Positions 25,833 through 34,865 are shown, counted from the stretch's first letter. The stretch: DNA of 64,000 nucleotides from DASRHT01 sp035293765 (GCA_035293765.1 DATGMF010000082.1:1-64000), one strand, 5' to 3'. Translations and numbers: made by a program. Notes: a model not told the origin generated them from the letters alone.

Positions 25833-26573
25833 CTAATGCGGATAGAAATAGAAGCCCACAATAAACTGCAAAGCGGTCGGAAATGGGCCGCCAAAGATCA
25901 AAGCCACTACGCTGACAGCTCCTTGCAATATCAGCGATGCAGGGTGGAAGAGCGGAAAATTACCAAGACCGGCCAGAGTTGCCAGAAAAGGTACCAGGAA
26001 AAATATACCCAGGATGATAAACGGCCCATACGCCGCCGATCTGGCAAACCCCACCGCCTGCTTGCTGGGAAGCAAGGTATAGAGAATCTGATAGCCATCA
26101 AGAGGATATAAGGGGAGCAGGTTGAGCAACACCAGCCCGATATTGATGCAGGCGAAGACGGTAAGGAATTGCAGAACGTATGGAGTAATGGGATTGTTAG
26201 TAAAGAGAAATGGAGCAGAGAAGCGTACCACTATAGCCGTAACGATGCCGACGATTAAACTAAAAATGGGGCCAGCCAGCGCCACCAGCAAAACGCCGAG
26301 ATTAGCGCCAGGACGCAATTTCCAGGGATCGGGCTTGACGGGCTTTCCCCATCCCAATCCCATTGGACCGGGCACAGGCTGAAAGGCCAGAATAATGCAC
26401 ATCAATAATCCAACAGGATCAACATGGGCACGCAGGCTCAGCGTTTGCCGCCCTTCGGCCAGTGGCGTACGGTCACCTAACCAGTAGGCCATCACCGCAT
26501 GCGCATACTCGTGTAGCACAATTGCCGCGAGAAATGCAACAATAATTATGAATGCCAGTAAAACATTTATCAT
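25833..26573 (-). CDS. Site-2 protease family (M50) intramembrane metallopeptidase
   Basis: This 246-aa multi-pass membrane protein has the zinc motif HEYAH (H21, E22, H25) in its first TM segment and the second metal-binding motif NLLPLYPLDGYQIL. This is the short S2P/YwhC-like form without a PDZ domain. Such enzymes cut within membrane helices, for example anti-sigma factors. It lies in a four-gene operon between the MBL hydrolase and HD genes; substrate unknown. Confidence 0.92.
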   Translation of the reverse strand: MINVLLAFIIIVAFLAAIVLHEYAHAVMAYWLGDRTPLAEGRQTLSLRAHVDPVGLLMCIILAFQPVPGPMGLGWGKPVKPDPWKLRPGANLGVLLVALAGPIFSLIVGIVTAIVVRFSAPFLFTNNPITPYVLQFLTVFACINIGLVLLNLLPLYPLDGYQILYTLLPSKQAVGFARSAAYGPFIILGIFFLVPFLATLAGLGNFPLFHPASLILQGAVSVVALIFGGPFPTALQFIVGFYFYPH

Positions 26574-26591
26574 CAGCTTTCACGCAATCCT

Positions 26592-27497
26592 TTATACTAG
26601 CAGATCAATTTCCATGCCTTCACACGCAGAACGTGTGTGGGCAAAGCGGGCCTGCGCCTCCGCTTCCATCGTATCCAACTGCTTATCGTCATACGTTGGT
26701 TCATGGTGAAATAAGATCAATTCCCCGACATGCGCAGCTACTGCCGCTTCTACAGCCATCTCAATAGTGCTATGACCATAACCGTGCTTGACCTGCTGAT
26801 AATCAGACGCTGTATATTGTGCGTCATGGATTAACAGGTCCGCTCCCTCTATAAAAGTCAGAAATTCGTCTTCACACCCATTGCTCCACTCGACATCCGT
26901 TGCATAAACGACGCTTCTGCCCGCGTGTTCAATCCGATACACCACCGCCCCATTGAGAGGGTGGCTTTGCGTGAACAGGATTCTTACCTGCACATCAGCG
27001 CCATCATGCGCTAAAACACCCCCATCATCCACTACCGGCTGACTATGATTATTCCAGCTAATACATTGCTTATCGGTCACAGTATAAAACACGCGCTTCG
27101 ATGGCAGGCGATCACCTTCCACAGGGAAATACGGAGGAGAGACGAACGGGGTTACGATCTGTTTTATGTCCCGATCTGCGAGCTGGGGGCCGAAAAGATG
27201 CAGGTTGGTGCGAGGGTCAAACAGAGGGGCGAAGAAGGGAAAGCCGATGAGATGATCGCTATGCCCGTGTGTGAGGAATAACGAGAGGTCAAGTTGCTGT
27301 ATGCCATTAGCACGTCTCATCAAATCTTCCCCCAGGCGAATAATGCCGCTTCCAGCATCGAAGATCAGGGTATGCTCACCGGCGAGCACTTCAACGCACG
27401 AGGTATTGCCCCCATGACGCAGCGTGTGCGGTCCTGGAGTCGGGTAACTCCCTCGCACCCCCCAAAAACGCACCAGAAAACGCCGCCTGTCAGCCAT
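26592..27497 (-). CDS. MBL-fold metallohydrolase
   Basis: This 301-aa metallo-beta-lactamase-fold enzyme has metal ligands in THGHSDH (H77, H79, D81, H82), with further ligands in VVYATDVEWS and LILFHHEPTYDD. The opening FWGVRGSYPTPGPHTLRHGG is typical of a subgroup related to RNase Z and phosphodiesterases that also occurs beside signalling genes. The substrate may be a phosphodiester or cyclic nucleotide. First gene of the MBL-M50-HD-scpA operon. Confidence 0.88.
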   Translation of the reverse strand: MADRRRFLVRFWGVRGSYPTPGPHTLRHGGNTSCVEVLAGEHTLIFDAGSGIIRLGEDLMRRANGIQQLDLSLFLTHGHSDHLIGFPFFAPLFDPRTNLHLFGPQLADRDIKQIVTPFVSPPYFPVEGDRLPSKRVFYTVTDKQCISWNNHSQPVVDDGGVLAHDGADVQVRILFTQSHPLNGAVVYRIEHAGRSVVYATDVEWSNGCEDEFLTFIEGADLLIHDAQYTASDYQQVKHGYGHSTIEMAVEAAVAAHVGELILFHHEPTYDDKQLDTMEAEAQARFAHTRSACEGMEIDLLV

Positions 27498-27546
27498 CGT
27501 ACTTTGCTCCTGCTATAAACCTGTATCAAGACGTTTAGCTGCCCCT

Positions 27547-27575
27547 ATTATAACGTGCCAGCAGAGCAATGAAAA
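27547..27575 (-). promoter_or_regulatory. Predicted promoter of the MBL-M50-HD-scpA operon
   Basis: On the minus strand TTTTCA (27575-27570) and a perfect TATAAT (27552-27547) are spaced by 17 bp, about 50 bp upstream of the MBL start. Confidence 0.6.
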
Positions 27576-27716
27576 GGTTTCGACTGAAACTGTTTAGTTT
27601 CCCTGTCCGTGAACTTATTGTCAAGAGGGATGATATACCTCATTGATTCCTTTTTCTGTTGGTTATGCAATGAAGCATTTTTTTATGCGTCAGATAGATA
27701 ATGAGGAAGGAAATTT

Positions 27717-28670
27717 ATGACTACAAGAAGACAGACGGCAAGCCCTGATGCTGTCAGTCAAAGTGCAGCGGAGGCGGTCGATACCGTCAAAGCAGAAACC
27801 AGGCCGTTTGCACGCTTTACGAAAAAATTCTATAACGACTGGTCGTTCCATCTGGCACAGGCTCTGGCCTTCAGCCTGATCACTGCCATCGTGCCGATTG
27901 CGATTCTGCTGCTGGCTATTCTCGGCGGCTTTATCGGCGGCCTGGACCATAAAGCTGCTACGACCCTAATTGGTCATCTTGCCAAAGCATTACCCGGCCC
28001 GCTCTCATCGCAGGAAGTGCTGAGTTCCGCTACTAGCAAGCTGACAAGCGCCTCTGGAGCTCTGGCGCTGATCGCGATTGTCACGGCCATTTTCGTTGGC
28101 TCACGCCTCTTTACGCTCTTAGAAGTATGCTTCGATCTCATCTACCGGCTGCGTCCCCGCCCACAGAGCAAAAAAAATATCATGGCGATTATTATGCTCT
28201 TTGTGTTTATTGTGCTAACTCCTGTGCTGGTCCTGGCCTCGCTCATTCCAGATCAGATCGTTGCTATCCTGCAAAATTCACCTATCAGCACCAATCCCAG
28301 CCTGCTTTCTCGCATAGGCGGCATTCTCAGCAGCTTGATTGTCTCATTCCTGCTGTTTGAAATCATCTACGCTTTCGTACCCAACCGGCGCGTTACGATG
28401 AACAATCTTCAGGATCGGCTACGGTCATGCTGGCCGGGCGCGCTCACGGCGGCGGTCGCGCTGCAAATCTGGCTCGTGCTCTTCCCGCTCTACACGCGCT
28501 CTTTCATGAATGGCTACGTCGGTCAGGTAGGATTCGTGCTGATACTGCTCGCATTCTTCTACTTTATGGCGGTCGTAGTGCTGCTGGGAGCTGAGGTCAA
28601 CGCCTTCTTCATCGAGAAGATCCCTCCCACAACGCACGATCTGATTACGCGGGCCAGCCAGAGCGATTAG
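27717..28670 (+). CDS. YihY/virulence factor BrkB family membrane protein
   Basis: This 317-aa integral membrane protein has about six TM helices. Family hallmarks are the early ALAFSLITAIVPIAILLLAI segment and the C-terminal GYVGQVGFVLILLAFFYFMA followed by LLGAEVNAFF. It was once annotated as RNase BN; the true function is unresolved. The ATG follows GAGGAAGGAA. It ends 30 bp before a strong hairpin, so it is probably a single-gene transcript. Confidence 0.88.
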   Translation: MTTRRQTASPDAVSQSAAEAVDTVKAETRPFARFTKKFYNDWSFHLAQALAFSLITAIVPIAILLLAILGGFIGGLDHKAATTLIGHLAKALPGPLSSQEVLSSATSKLTSASGALALIAIVTAIFVGSRLFTLLEVCFDLIYRLRPRPQSKKNIMAIIMLFVFIVLTPVLVLASLIPDQIVAILQNSPISTNPSLLSRIGGILSSLIVSFLLFEIIYAFVPNRRVTMNNLQDRLRSCWPGALTAAVALQIWLVLFPLYTRSFMNGYVGQVGFVLILLAFFYFMAVVVLLGAEVNAFFIEKIPPTTHDLITRASQSD

Positions 28671-28700
28671 TACCGTCTGGCAGATTTTGTATTAGATAAC

Positions 28701-28731
28701 GCGAAAAGTCGGGTAAGAACCGACTTTTCGC
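28701..28731 (+). terminator. Hairpin terminator after the YihY-family gene
   Basis: GCGAAAAGTCGG (28701-28712) pairs perfectly over 12 bp with CCGACTTTTCGC (28720-28731) around a 7-nt loop. No U-tract follows, but the position directly after the stop codon and before the repeat element fits transcription termination. Confidence 0.6.
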
Positions 28732-28768
28732 AATAACAATCGATTAACATAAACCACCTAGCAGCACG

Positions 28769-29136
28769 GTAGGGACCTGATTTATCGCGTCCGCTTTATC
28801 GCGTCCGCTTTATCTCCTGCCACCTTTCTTCCACTCCAGAACCCAATTTGCCGTTAAAAAATTTTTTACCCTGACATAAAAGATGCGCAAGCACAAGAGA
28901 CCATGCCCTCTCGTAGGACCCCCCCCACGATGATTCGGGGAGCTACAGCGCGTCCGCTTTAGCGCCTGTCCTGCCCTTTGTCCTGATGGTACCCCAACGA
29001 TTTCTTCGTTGGGAAGAACGCAGCCAACAAGTTTTATCCACGAAAACAGTTCTGCAATAGATTTACCGTAGAAGATGTTCTCACACGAAAAATGGAGGAT
29101 AATCAATGAACTGGACGCGATAAATCAGGTCCCTAC
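28769..29136. mobile_element. 368-bp non-autonomous element with 24-bp perfect terminal inverted repeats (MITE-like)
   Basis: The ends 28769-28792 and 29113-29136 are perfect inverted copies of a 24-bp sequence that begins GTAGGGACCTGATTTATC. Inside are two tandem copies of a 14-bp unit (ATCGCGTCCGCTTT) next to the left end, a third CGTCCGCTTTA at 28951, an imperfect palindrome around CGATGATTCGGGGAGC (near 28928), and an 8-bp hairpin at 28993-29013. No transposase is encoded; the 98-aa minus-strand open frame looks like repeat sequence, not a gene. I could not see a target-site duplication. Confidence 0.7.
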
Positions 29137-29286
29137 GACATTACAAGCAGCTCTATATGCGGCTTTGTATGCCGGGCGACAGCAGAAGGGCCTATAGATT
29201 GCTGAATCAAATAAAAGGTATGATACAATGTGTACCTAATGGAAGGATAACCTCAACTCGCATGATTCTTTTTCAAGGAGGTTGCC

Positions 29287-29997
29287 ATGTTCAGGCACCC
29301 GATACCGTCACGATACCTCCGCTCCGCTGTTCCTGGCGGATTACTTGCGCTCATTCTTGCGCTGGCGGCTTGCGCAGGTGACGCAAATACACCCAATGCT
29401 CAGCAGTTGATCAGCCAGGCTCAGGCTGCTATCCAAAAAGTTACCTCCTATCATTTCAATCTTAATGCCGATAATCCCGGCTCCGGCGGCCTGCTGGTGA
29501 TCAAGACGGCGGATGGGGATGTGCTTGTACCAGATAAGCTCAAAGCCAGCGCCAACGCGCTCGTGATCGGCAATACTGTGCAGGTACAGATCATCGCGAT
29601 TGGCGATAAGCAGTATGTGACCGACCCCATCTCAGGCAAGTGGAGCAGCACGACCGGACTCCTCGATCCGCGCACACTTTCAGATTCTCAGACCGGAGTT
29701 GCAGCCATTCTGGGCCATATTCAGAATCCCAGCACACCCACCGATAGCAACGTCGATGGCACCGCTTGCTGGAGCATTGACGGCAGGCTCGACGCTAAAT
29801 ATCTGACGGCTATCACAGGCGGCGGCACCCCGGCTGGTACCCAGGTTAACGTCACAACCTGCATCGGCAAACAAGATCACCTGCCCTATCTGATCCGCAT
29901 GAGCGGCGTTACGGTTCAGGGAGATACCGATAAGACGGTGCGCACCTTCAAGCTTTCGAAGTTTGGCGAGCAGCTCACTATTGTGGCGCCCATTTAA
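29287..29997 (+). CDS. LppX/LprG-like lipoprotein
   Basis: This 236-aa protein has a lipoprotein signal peptide with lipobox LALAAC (C29 lipidated). The mature part opens QQLISQAQAAIQKVTSYHFN, and a GKWSSTTGLLDP segment and Cys pair lie further on, resembling the LppX_LprAFG fold that binds lipids in mycobacteria. It should sit on the outer face of the membrane. A perfect AAGGAGG ribosome binding site precedes the ATG. It lies 46 bp before an MFS exporter; the mycobacterial LprG gene is likewise beside an MFS exporter, Rv1410c (P55). Confidence 0.8.
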   Translation: MFRHPIPSRYLRSAVPGGLLALILALAACAGDANTPNAQQLISQAQAAIQKVTSYHFNLNADNPGSGGLLVIKTADGDVLVPDKLKASANALVIGNTVQVQIIAIGDKQYVTDPISGKWSSTTGLLDPRTLSDSQTGVAAILGHIQNPSTPTDSNVDGTACWSIDGRLDAKYLTAITGGGTPAGTQVNVTTCIGKQDHLPYLIRMSGVTVQGDTDKTVRTFKLSKFGEQLTIVAPI

Positions 29998-30043
29998 GAC
30001 CGTCAGCTATTGTTGGTAACGCTCACAAGCAAAGGAGCTGACA

Positions 30044-31702
30044 ATGCGGAAGCTTACCATGAGCAGCCCGGCGCGACTGGCTATCCTGGTTGCCTGTACG
30101 GCGGTGTTCCTGACCGCGCTCGATCAGACGGTTGTGGTCACAGCTCTGCCGCAAATGATCCTTGACCTGCAAATTCCCATCGGTCAGCTTGACCGCGCGG
30201 CATGGATTATCAGCGGCTACCTGCTAGGATATGTTATCGCGATGCCTTTGATGGGGCGCGTCTCCGATATCTACGGGCGACGGCGCGTCTTCCTGATCTG
30301 CCTGGGCGTTTTCGCGTTTGGCTCGCTTTTCTGCGGCCTCGCTCCTCTTCTGGGCAATGCCATCGATATCAGCTTTCTGAAAAACGTCGGCATTGATGTC
30401 AATTCGCAGGGCCTGATCTGGCTGGTGGCCGCCCGCTTCATCCAGGCGGCGGGCGGAGGCGCGGTCGTTCCGGTGGCTATGGCGGTCGCGGGCGACTTCT
30501 ACGGTTGGAAAGAGCGCGCGTTGATGCTGGGACTGATCGGCATGGTCACAGAGGCTGGCGGCGTATTGGGGCCGCTCTACGGCTCAGTTATTGTCCAATC
30601 GCTGGGTTGGCAGTATATCTTTTATCTCAACCTGCCCATTGTCGCTCTACTGCTAATACTGGTCGTTCGCTTTATCCCTGCGGTAAGCGCGAGCACTGAG
30701 GAAGGAAGCACGCGCGAGCGCATTGATCTTTTCGGCGCTCTGCTGCTGGGTGCATCGCTGATCTGCCTCAGTCTGGGCCTGGCGCAACAGGCCGCACAGA
30801 TCACGCCTGCGAGGCCCGCAGCAGGCACGGCTCCTATCGAGAACAACCCCTGGCTGATCCTCGCGGCCCTGGTCTTGCTCTGCGGCTTTATCGCGCTGGA
30901 ACTTTATTACGAGCGACGTTCACAATGGCCCGTTGTCAATCTCTCCTTGTTCAAGCGTGCGATGTTTTCCGCGACCTCTATTGTAAGCCTGCTTGTGGGG
31001 GCCGCGCTGATCATCGCGATGGCGGATATTCCTATCTTTATCGCCACCGTATTGAACCGCAGCGCGATAGATAGCGGCTTGGCTCTGCTGCGCCTCACTG
31101 CCATGATCCCGGTTGGAGCCATTGTCGGCGGCTGGCTCTGTTCTCGCATCACTGCCCGCTGGACTGCCGTGCTCGGGCTGATCGCGACGGCTGCCGGATT
31201 CTGGCTTATGCATCTCTGGCCGCTCAACGTCGATTGGACCCAGATCACGATCAGCACGATGATTGCGGGCTCCGGCTTCGGATTGGTCATCGCGCCCATC
31301 AGCACCACTGCGATCAACGCGGCCAGCGAGCGCCAGATCGGCATGGCTTCATCCGTTGTTACGGTGCTGCGCATGATCGGCATGATACTTGGCCTGGCCG
31401 CTTTGACCTCGTGGGGGTTGGGTCGCTTCCGCCTCCTGGCCGCCGGCTTCAAACCACCCGTGGGCGTTCCGGCTTTCAGCGCGCAATATAATAACCTGTA
31501 CAGCCAGTATTTGATCGGCGCTGCTCACGCAGTCTATACCGCCATTTTCCTGGCGGCTGGCATTTTATGCATCGTGGCATTGGTGCCGGCAATTTTCCTG
31601 GAAGGAAGAAAACTCTCGCCCTACTTCATTCGTAGTAGAGATAACAGGATCGACCCTTTGACATCTGAAACGGAAAGCGAGGCCAGGGCAACTCATGGAT
31701 AG
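30044..31702 (+). CDS. MFS transporter of the DHA2 (14-TM, EmrB/QacA) family
   Basis: This 552-aa protein has about 14 hydrophobic helices. Motif C-like and family signatures are seen at LDQTVVVTALPQMILDL, MGRVSDIYGRRRVF (motif A) and GVLGPLYGSVIVQSLGW. Such proteins export drugs or lipids by proton antiport. The start has AAAGGAGC upstream. The gene follows an LprG-like lipoprotein, and its end overlaps the next gene by 8 bp. By analogy to mycobacterial LprG-P55, lipid export is as likely as drug efflux. Confidence 0.9.
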   Translation: MRKLTMSSPARLAILVACTAVFLTALDQTVVVTALPQMILDLQIPIGQLDRAAWIISGYLLGYVIAMPLMGRVSDIYGRRRVFLICLGVFAFGSLFCGLAPLLGNAIDISFLKNVGIDVNSQGLIWLVAARFIQAAGGGAVVPVAMAVAGDFYGWKERALMLGLIGMVTEAGGVLGPLYGSVIVQSLGWQYIFYLNLPIVALLLILVVRFIPAVSASTEEGSTRERIDLFGALLLGASLICLSLGLAQQAAQITPARPAAGTAPIENNPWLILAALVLLCGFIALELYYERRSQWPVVNLSLFKRAMFSATSIVSLLVGAALIIAMADIPIFIATVLNRSAIDSGLALLRLTAMIPVGAIVGGWLCSRITARWTAVLGLIATAAGFWLMHLWPLNVDWTQITISTMIAGSGFGLVIAPISTTAINAASERQIGMASSVVTVLRMIGMILGLAALTSWGLGRFRLLAAGFKPPVGVPAFSAQYNNLYSQYLIGAAHAVYTAIFLAAGILCIVALVPAIFLEGRKLSPYFIRSRDNRIDPLTSETESEARATHG

Positions 31703-32846
31703 CGGGAGAAATAGGCCCTCGGGAAGGTATCGCGATCAGTCCTACGAGGATCGCTACGAGCGCGAATATGAGCAGAGACCCCGGCAATACCGGAGGCACC
31801 CGGCGCCAAATCCAGAGCCAGAGCTGAGAAAACGCCCTCGTCGCAGGCGGCGAGCATGGCCTGTTCTACTTACCGGCTGTGGCCTGGGTGTCTTTTTCAC
31901 AGTGCTCGTCGCCGCAGTGGTCGTCTTTCTCGCCATCCGCTCCTCTCAAGGAGTGGGCCTGACCGGATTACCCGGGCTGGGCGCTCCTCAAACCTTCACC
32001 CACGAAGATACGCAGCAAATACCACTTACGACCATTTCACAGATGCAGGTTTGCGACAAAATCGGCAATGTATCCGTTATGGTTGATCCAAGAGCCACGG
32101 GCGCATCGATTACCACAAAAAAAATCGTTCATGCCAATAGTCAGAATGACGCCAACCAGGAGTTCAAACGCATCGGGATAGAGGTGCAGCCCCCAGGGAC
32201 CATCACCAACGCTCTGACCTGCGCCAACCAGCAGGCAACCCCCACCGCAAATGGCACCGCGACGCAAGGCAATCCTAACAGCACGCTGATCGTCAACACG
32301 ACTATTCCCAACAGCGAAGGGCTGCTGCATAATAGCAACGATGCCGTTGATATCGCGATCACCCTGCCAACAACCGTGCTCCCCTCTACCGGACCTTCGA
32401 TGCTGGCAGATATCGAAGCCCCCGTCGGCAACGTGACCGTGGACGGGTTAAGCGGTGCCTTAACGATCAAGGGCAGCACCGGCGATGTAACGGTTACGCA
32501 TGCAATACTGGTCGATGGCTCGCACATCTCCACCGATCAAGGCAATGTCACCTTTAACGGGCTACTGGTAGTGCCGCCCGCCGGACAGACATCGCGCTAC
32601 ATGATTTTAAGCGAGCAAGGCAGCATCAACGTGACGCTGCCCGAAAACACCAATGTTATCCTCGACGCCAATACCAATGTCGGCTCGATCAATAGCGATT
32701 TTAACATTCCGGTGCAAAATAATAATGGCTCAGGGCCGGTCAGCTATCATGGTCCGCTCAACCCGGCTATAGGTCCCCAGCCCGCAGCTACACTCGTACT
32801 TGATATCAGCACAGGCAATGTGAATATCCACAAAGCGGCGCAATAG
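31695..32846 (+). CDS. Single-TM protein with DUF4097-like beta-repeat ectodomain
   Basis: This 383-aa protein has a basic, disordered N-terminus (many Arg, Tyr), one TM helix near residues 55-80 and an external part with repeats such as ADIEAPVGNVTVDGLSGAL, GSTGDVTVTHAI and DQGNVTFNGLL. These repeats are typical of the right-handed beta-structure in DUF4097 putative adhesins. Its start overlaps the MFS gene by 8 bp, so the two are co-translated. Function unknown; a surface or envelope partner of the exporter is an inference. Confidence 0.82.
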   Translation: MDSGRNRPSGRYRDQSYEDRYEREYEQRPRQYRRHPAPNPEPELRKRPRRRRRAWPVLLTGCGLGVFFTVLVAAVVVFLAIRSSQGVGLTGLPGLGAPQTFTHEDTQQIPLTTISQMQVCDKIGNVSVMVDPRATGASITTKKIVHANSQNDANQEFKRIGIEVQPPGTITNALTCANQQATPTANGTATQGNPNSTLIVNTTIPNSEGLLHNSNDAVDIAITLPTTVLPSTGPSMLADIEAPVGNVTVDGLSGALTIKGSTGDVTVTHAILVDGSHISTDQGNVTFNGLLVVPPAGQTSRYMILSEQGSINVTLPENTNVILDANTNVGSINSDFNIPVQNNNGSGPVSYHGPLNPAIGPQPAATLVLDISTGNVNIHKAAQ

Positions 32847-32889
32847 CAAGATATGAGCTGCTTCACAATGGCGGTGTTGATTCCGCCCC

Positions 32890-32918
32890 TTGTACATTCT
32901 GCTGGATATTGTTATTAT
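32890..32918 (+). promoter_or_regulatory. Predicted promoter for the zinc-ribbon AIM24 gene
   Basis: TTGTAC (32890-32895), a 17-bp spacer and TATTAT (32913-32918) are followed by a leader of about 210 nt. The leader contains complementary AGAGGGGC and GCCCCTCT segments. Confidence 0.6.
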
Positions 32919-33136
32919 CAGAGCGATAACTGCTGCAAGTCTATCAGAAAAGCCCTATCATTGCCCCATCTAGCAGCATCAGAGTTAATAGAGGGGCATA
33001 GAGGAAGGTGCTAATTTGTAATTTCAGTATCCTCAAGCGGGTCGAGCTAGCCATCAGCTCACGCGGCCCCTCTTAGGGGAAACATAGACATCAAACTCGA
33101 AGATGTCAAGGGGAAATGCGATAAGGAGGTCAATCA

Positions 33137-34117
33137 ATGATTTGCCCACGTTGCCAGAGCCAGGTTGCCGACGGAGTAAAGTTTTGTGGAAGCTGCGGAG
33201 CGCCGATGCAGCAAATGAACCCGACACCGCCACCACAGCCACCACCTCCAGGGCCGGGGGCGTATGGAGCGCCACAGGGAGTCTACACTCCCCCCAATCA
33301 ATACGAAGAGTACGCGAACAGCGCGTTTGGCAATGCCGTGCCAAAGGCGGAACTACACAATCCTAAGGGACCACTGCGCATAGCCGATATGACCATCACT
33401 ATCGATGGCGAGCTGGTGCCAGTCGTAGACATCATGCTGGGAAATCAGATGCCCATCTACTTCGAGCATCATATCCTCCTCTGGAAGCATCCTGGCGTGC
33501 AGATCGGCTTCAAATCGCTGCGAGGAGCGGCGCGGCGCTTCTTCGCGGGACTGCAAGTCTTCATTAGCGAGGCACAGGGGCCGGGGAATATCTCGTTTTC
33601 TCGCGACTCCGTGGGGCAGATCGTGGCCCTGCGTCTCCAGCCAGGCCAGATGGTTGAGGTGCGTGAACACCAGTTTCTTGTTGCCACAGGCAACATTGAC
33701 TATAACTTCACCTTTGTACAGGGCGCGGCTAATATCCTCTTCAGCCGTACAGGTTTGTTCATCGACCAGTTTACCGCTCAGGGCGGCGAGGGCATGCTCT
33801 TGCTGCACGGCTATGGCAACGTCTTCGAGAAAGTGCTGGCTCCCGGCGAGGCGCTGGACGTCGAGCCTGGAGCGTGGCTGTGGAAAGACCCCTCGGTCCA
33901 GATGACGGTAACAACGGTGGCAGGCTCGCAGCGAGGAGGGGGCATCCTGGGCGCGATTGGCGGCCTGATGGCGGGCGCGTCCTTCGTCCTGAACCGCTTC
34001 ATCGGCCCTGGTCGCGTCGGCATTCAATCGATGACCTATCATCCGCCTACAGCGGAGGGAGCGCAGCAAGCTGGCGGCCAGAGCAACATCAATCTAGGCA
34101 ATTTGTTTAACTCGTGA
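33137..34117 (+). CDS. Zinc-ribbon plus AIM24-family protein
   Basis: This 326-aa protein starts after a GGAGG site. Residues 1-20 are a four-Cys zinc ribbon (C3, C6, C17, C20), followed by a Pro-rich linker (about residues 30-55) and an AIM24-type beta domain (EHHILLWKHPGVQIGFKSLR ... GLFIDQFTAQGGEGMLLLHG). The C-terminal part contains a Gly-rich segment. Bacterial AIM24/TIGR00266-type proteins have no settled role; the eukaryotic relative acts in mitochondrial inner-membrane organisation. It has its own promoter and terminator. Confidence 0.85.
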   Translation: MICPRCQSQVADGVKFCGSCGAPMQQMNPTPPPQPPPPGPGAYGAPQGVYTPPNQYEEYANSAFGNAVPKAELHNPKGPLRIADMTITIDGELVPVVDIMLGNQMPIYFEHHILLWKHPGVQIGFKSLRGAARRFFAGLQVFISEAQGPGNISFSRDSVGQIVALRLQPGQMVEVREHQFLVATGNIDYNFTFVQGAANILFSRTGLFIDQFTAQGGEGMLLLHGYGNVFEKVLAPGEALDVEPGAWLWKDPSVQMTVTTVAGSQRGGGILGAIGGLMAGASFVLNRFIGPGRVGIQSMTYHPPTAEGAQQAGGQSNINLGNLFNS

Positions 34118-34177
34118 CCATACCTTTTACAACCGGCAGCCTGGACAAGGCCAGCCGCCAGACATAGCATCAGGCAG

Positions 34178-34199
34178 CCACCCGGATTTAGCCGGGTGG
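34178..34199 (+). terminator. Rho-independent-type terminator after the AIM24 gene
   Basis: CCACCCGG (34178-34185) pairs with CCGGGTGG (34192-34199) around a 6-nt loop and is followed by TTGTCCGTTTT. It lies between convergent genes and may serve both. Confidence 0.7.
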
Positions 34200-34208
34200 T
34201 TGTCCGTT

Positions 34209-34865
34209 TTAGCCAGATGACGAATTGGTGTTGCCTTTTTCTTTATTGATGCGCAAGATCTTCAGCATGTATTGCTCTGAGTTCAGGTAGAACGGGTTGC
34301 GCTTGATATATTTGCCAACAACAGAGATCGGATGCAGCTTCAGCATCTCAACCACCAGACTGGGCAGCAATTTACTGTGATCGTAGTGCATCAGTGCAAT
34401 GATGGGGGCATTCTGGAAAGTAAAGACCGCATCGGAGGCCGCCTCGTATTTGAGGATTTGTTCGGCGGAGGCAACATCTTTTGTCAACCACGTCATATCA
34501 ATCGAAATGCGGACGGCGGTCCACCCTTCCCGCAACGCCTGGGCGATAAATGTCTGGTGCGACGAGAGCAAAGTATAGGGATCGAACCGCTTGCCATTGG
34601 ACAAAAATATTTCTCGCTCATCGTACAACACGAGTTGCCCTGATGCAATTTTCTCATCTACATCTATCTGTAGCTTCTCCAGCGCTTCGCATAGCTCCTT
34701 CACCTGCGCCGGCGCGGCTGCAAAAAGGCATTTCTCCTTTAGAGAAAGCCCTACCCGCAGCAAATGTGCTGTGACGCCAGGAATTTCTGTGACCTTGCTA
34801 TAGAGCTGGCAGATATGTGAGCCAGGAGCAATACGCTCTGATTTACCTTCAACACTAAGATCCAT
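34209..34865 (-). CDS. MEDS-domain (DcmR-type sensory) protein
   Basis: The protein is 218 aa from ATG 34865, which has the ribosome binding site GGAGGTAGGT; a GTG at 34883 is less likely. The opening region GSHICQLYSKVTEIPGVTAHLLRVGL and the DMTWLTKD segment match the MEDS domain of DcmR-like regulators and of proteins that bridge sensors and kinases. No DNA-binding or kinase domain is attached, so it is likely a signalling partner. It overlaps the upstream membrane-protein gene by 11 bp. Confidence 0.82.
   Translation of the reverse strand: MDLSVEGKSERIAPGSHICQLYSKVTEIPGVTAHLLRVGLSLKEKCLFAAAPAQVKELCEALEKLQIDVDEKIASGQLVLYDEREIFLSNGKRFDPYTLLSSHQTFIAQALREGWTAVRISIDMTWLTKDVASAEQILKYEAASDAVFTFQNAPIIALMHYDHSKLLPSLVVEMLKLHPISVVGKYIKRNPFYLNSEQYMLKILRINKEKGNTNSSSG

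Noticed and set aside
28788..28813. Tandem 14-bp units considered as a CRISPR-like array
   Set aside because: Only two adjacent copies without spacers; part of the inverted-repeat element.
28810..29106. 98-codon minus-strand open frame inside the terminal-inverted-repeat element
   Set aside because: It has no ribosome binding site or family resemblance and covers the element's internal repeats, so it is most likely chance.
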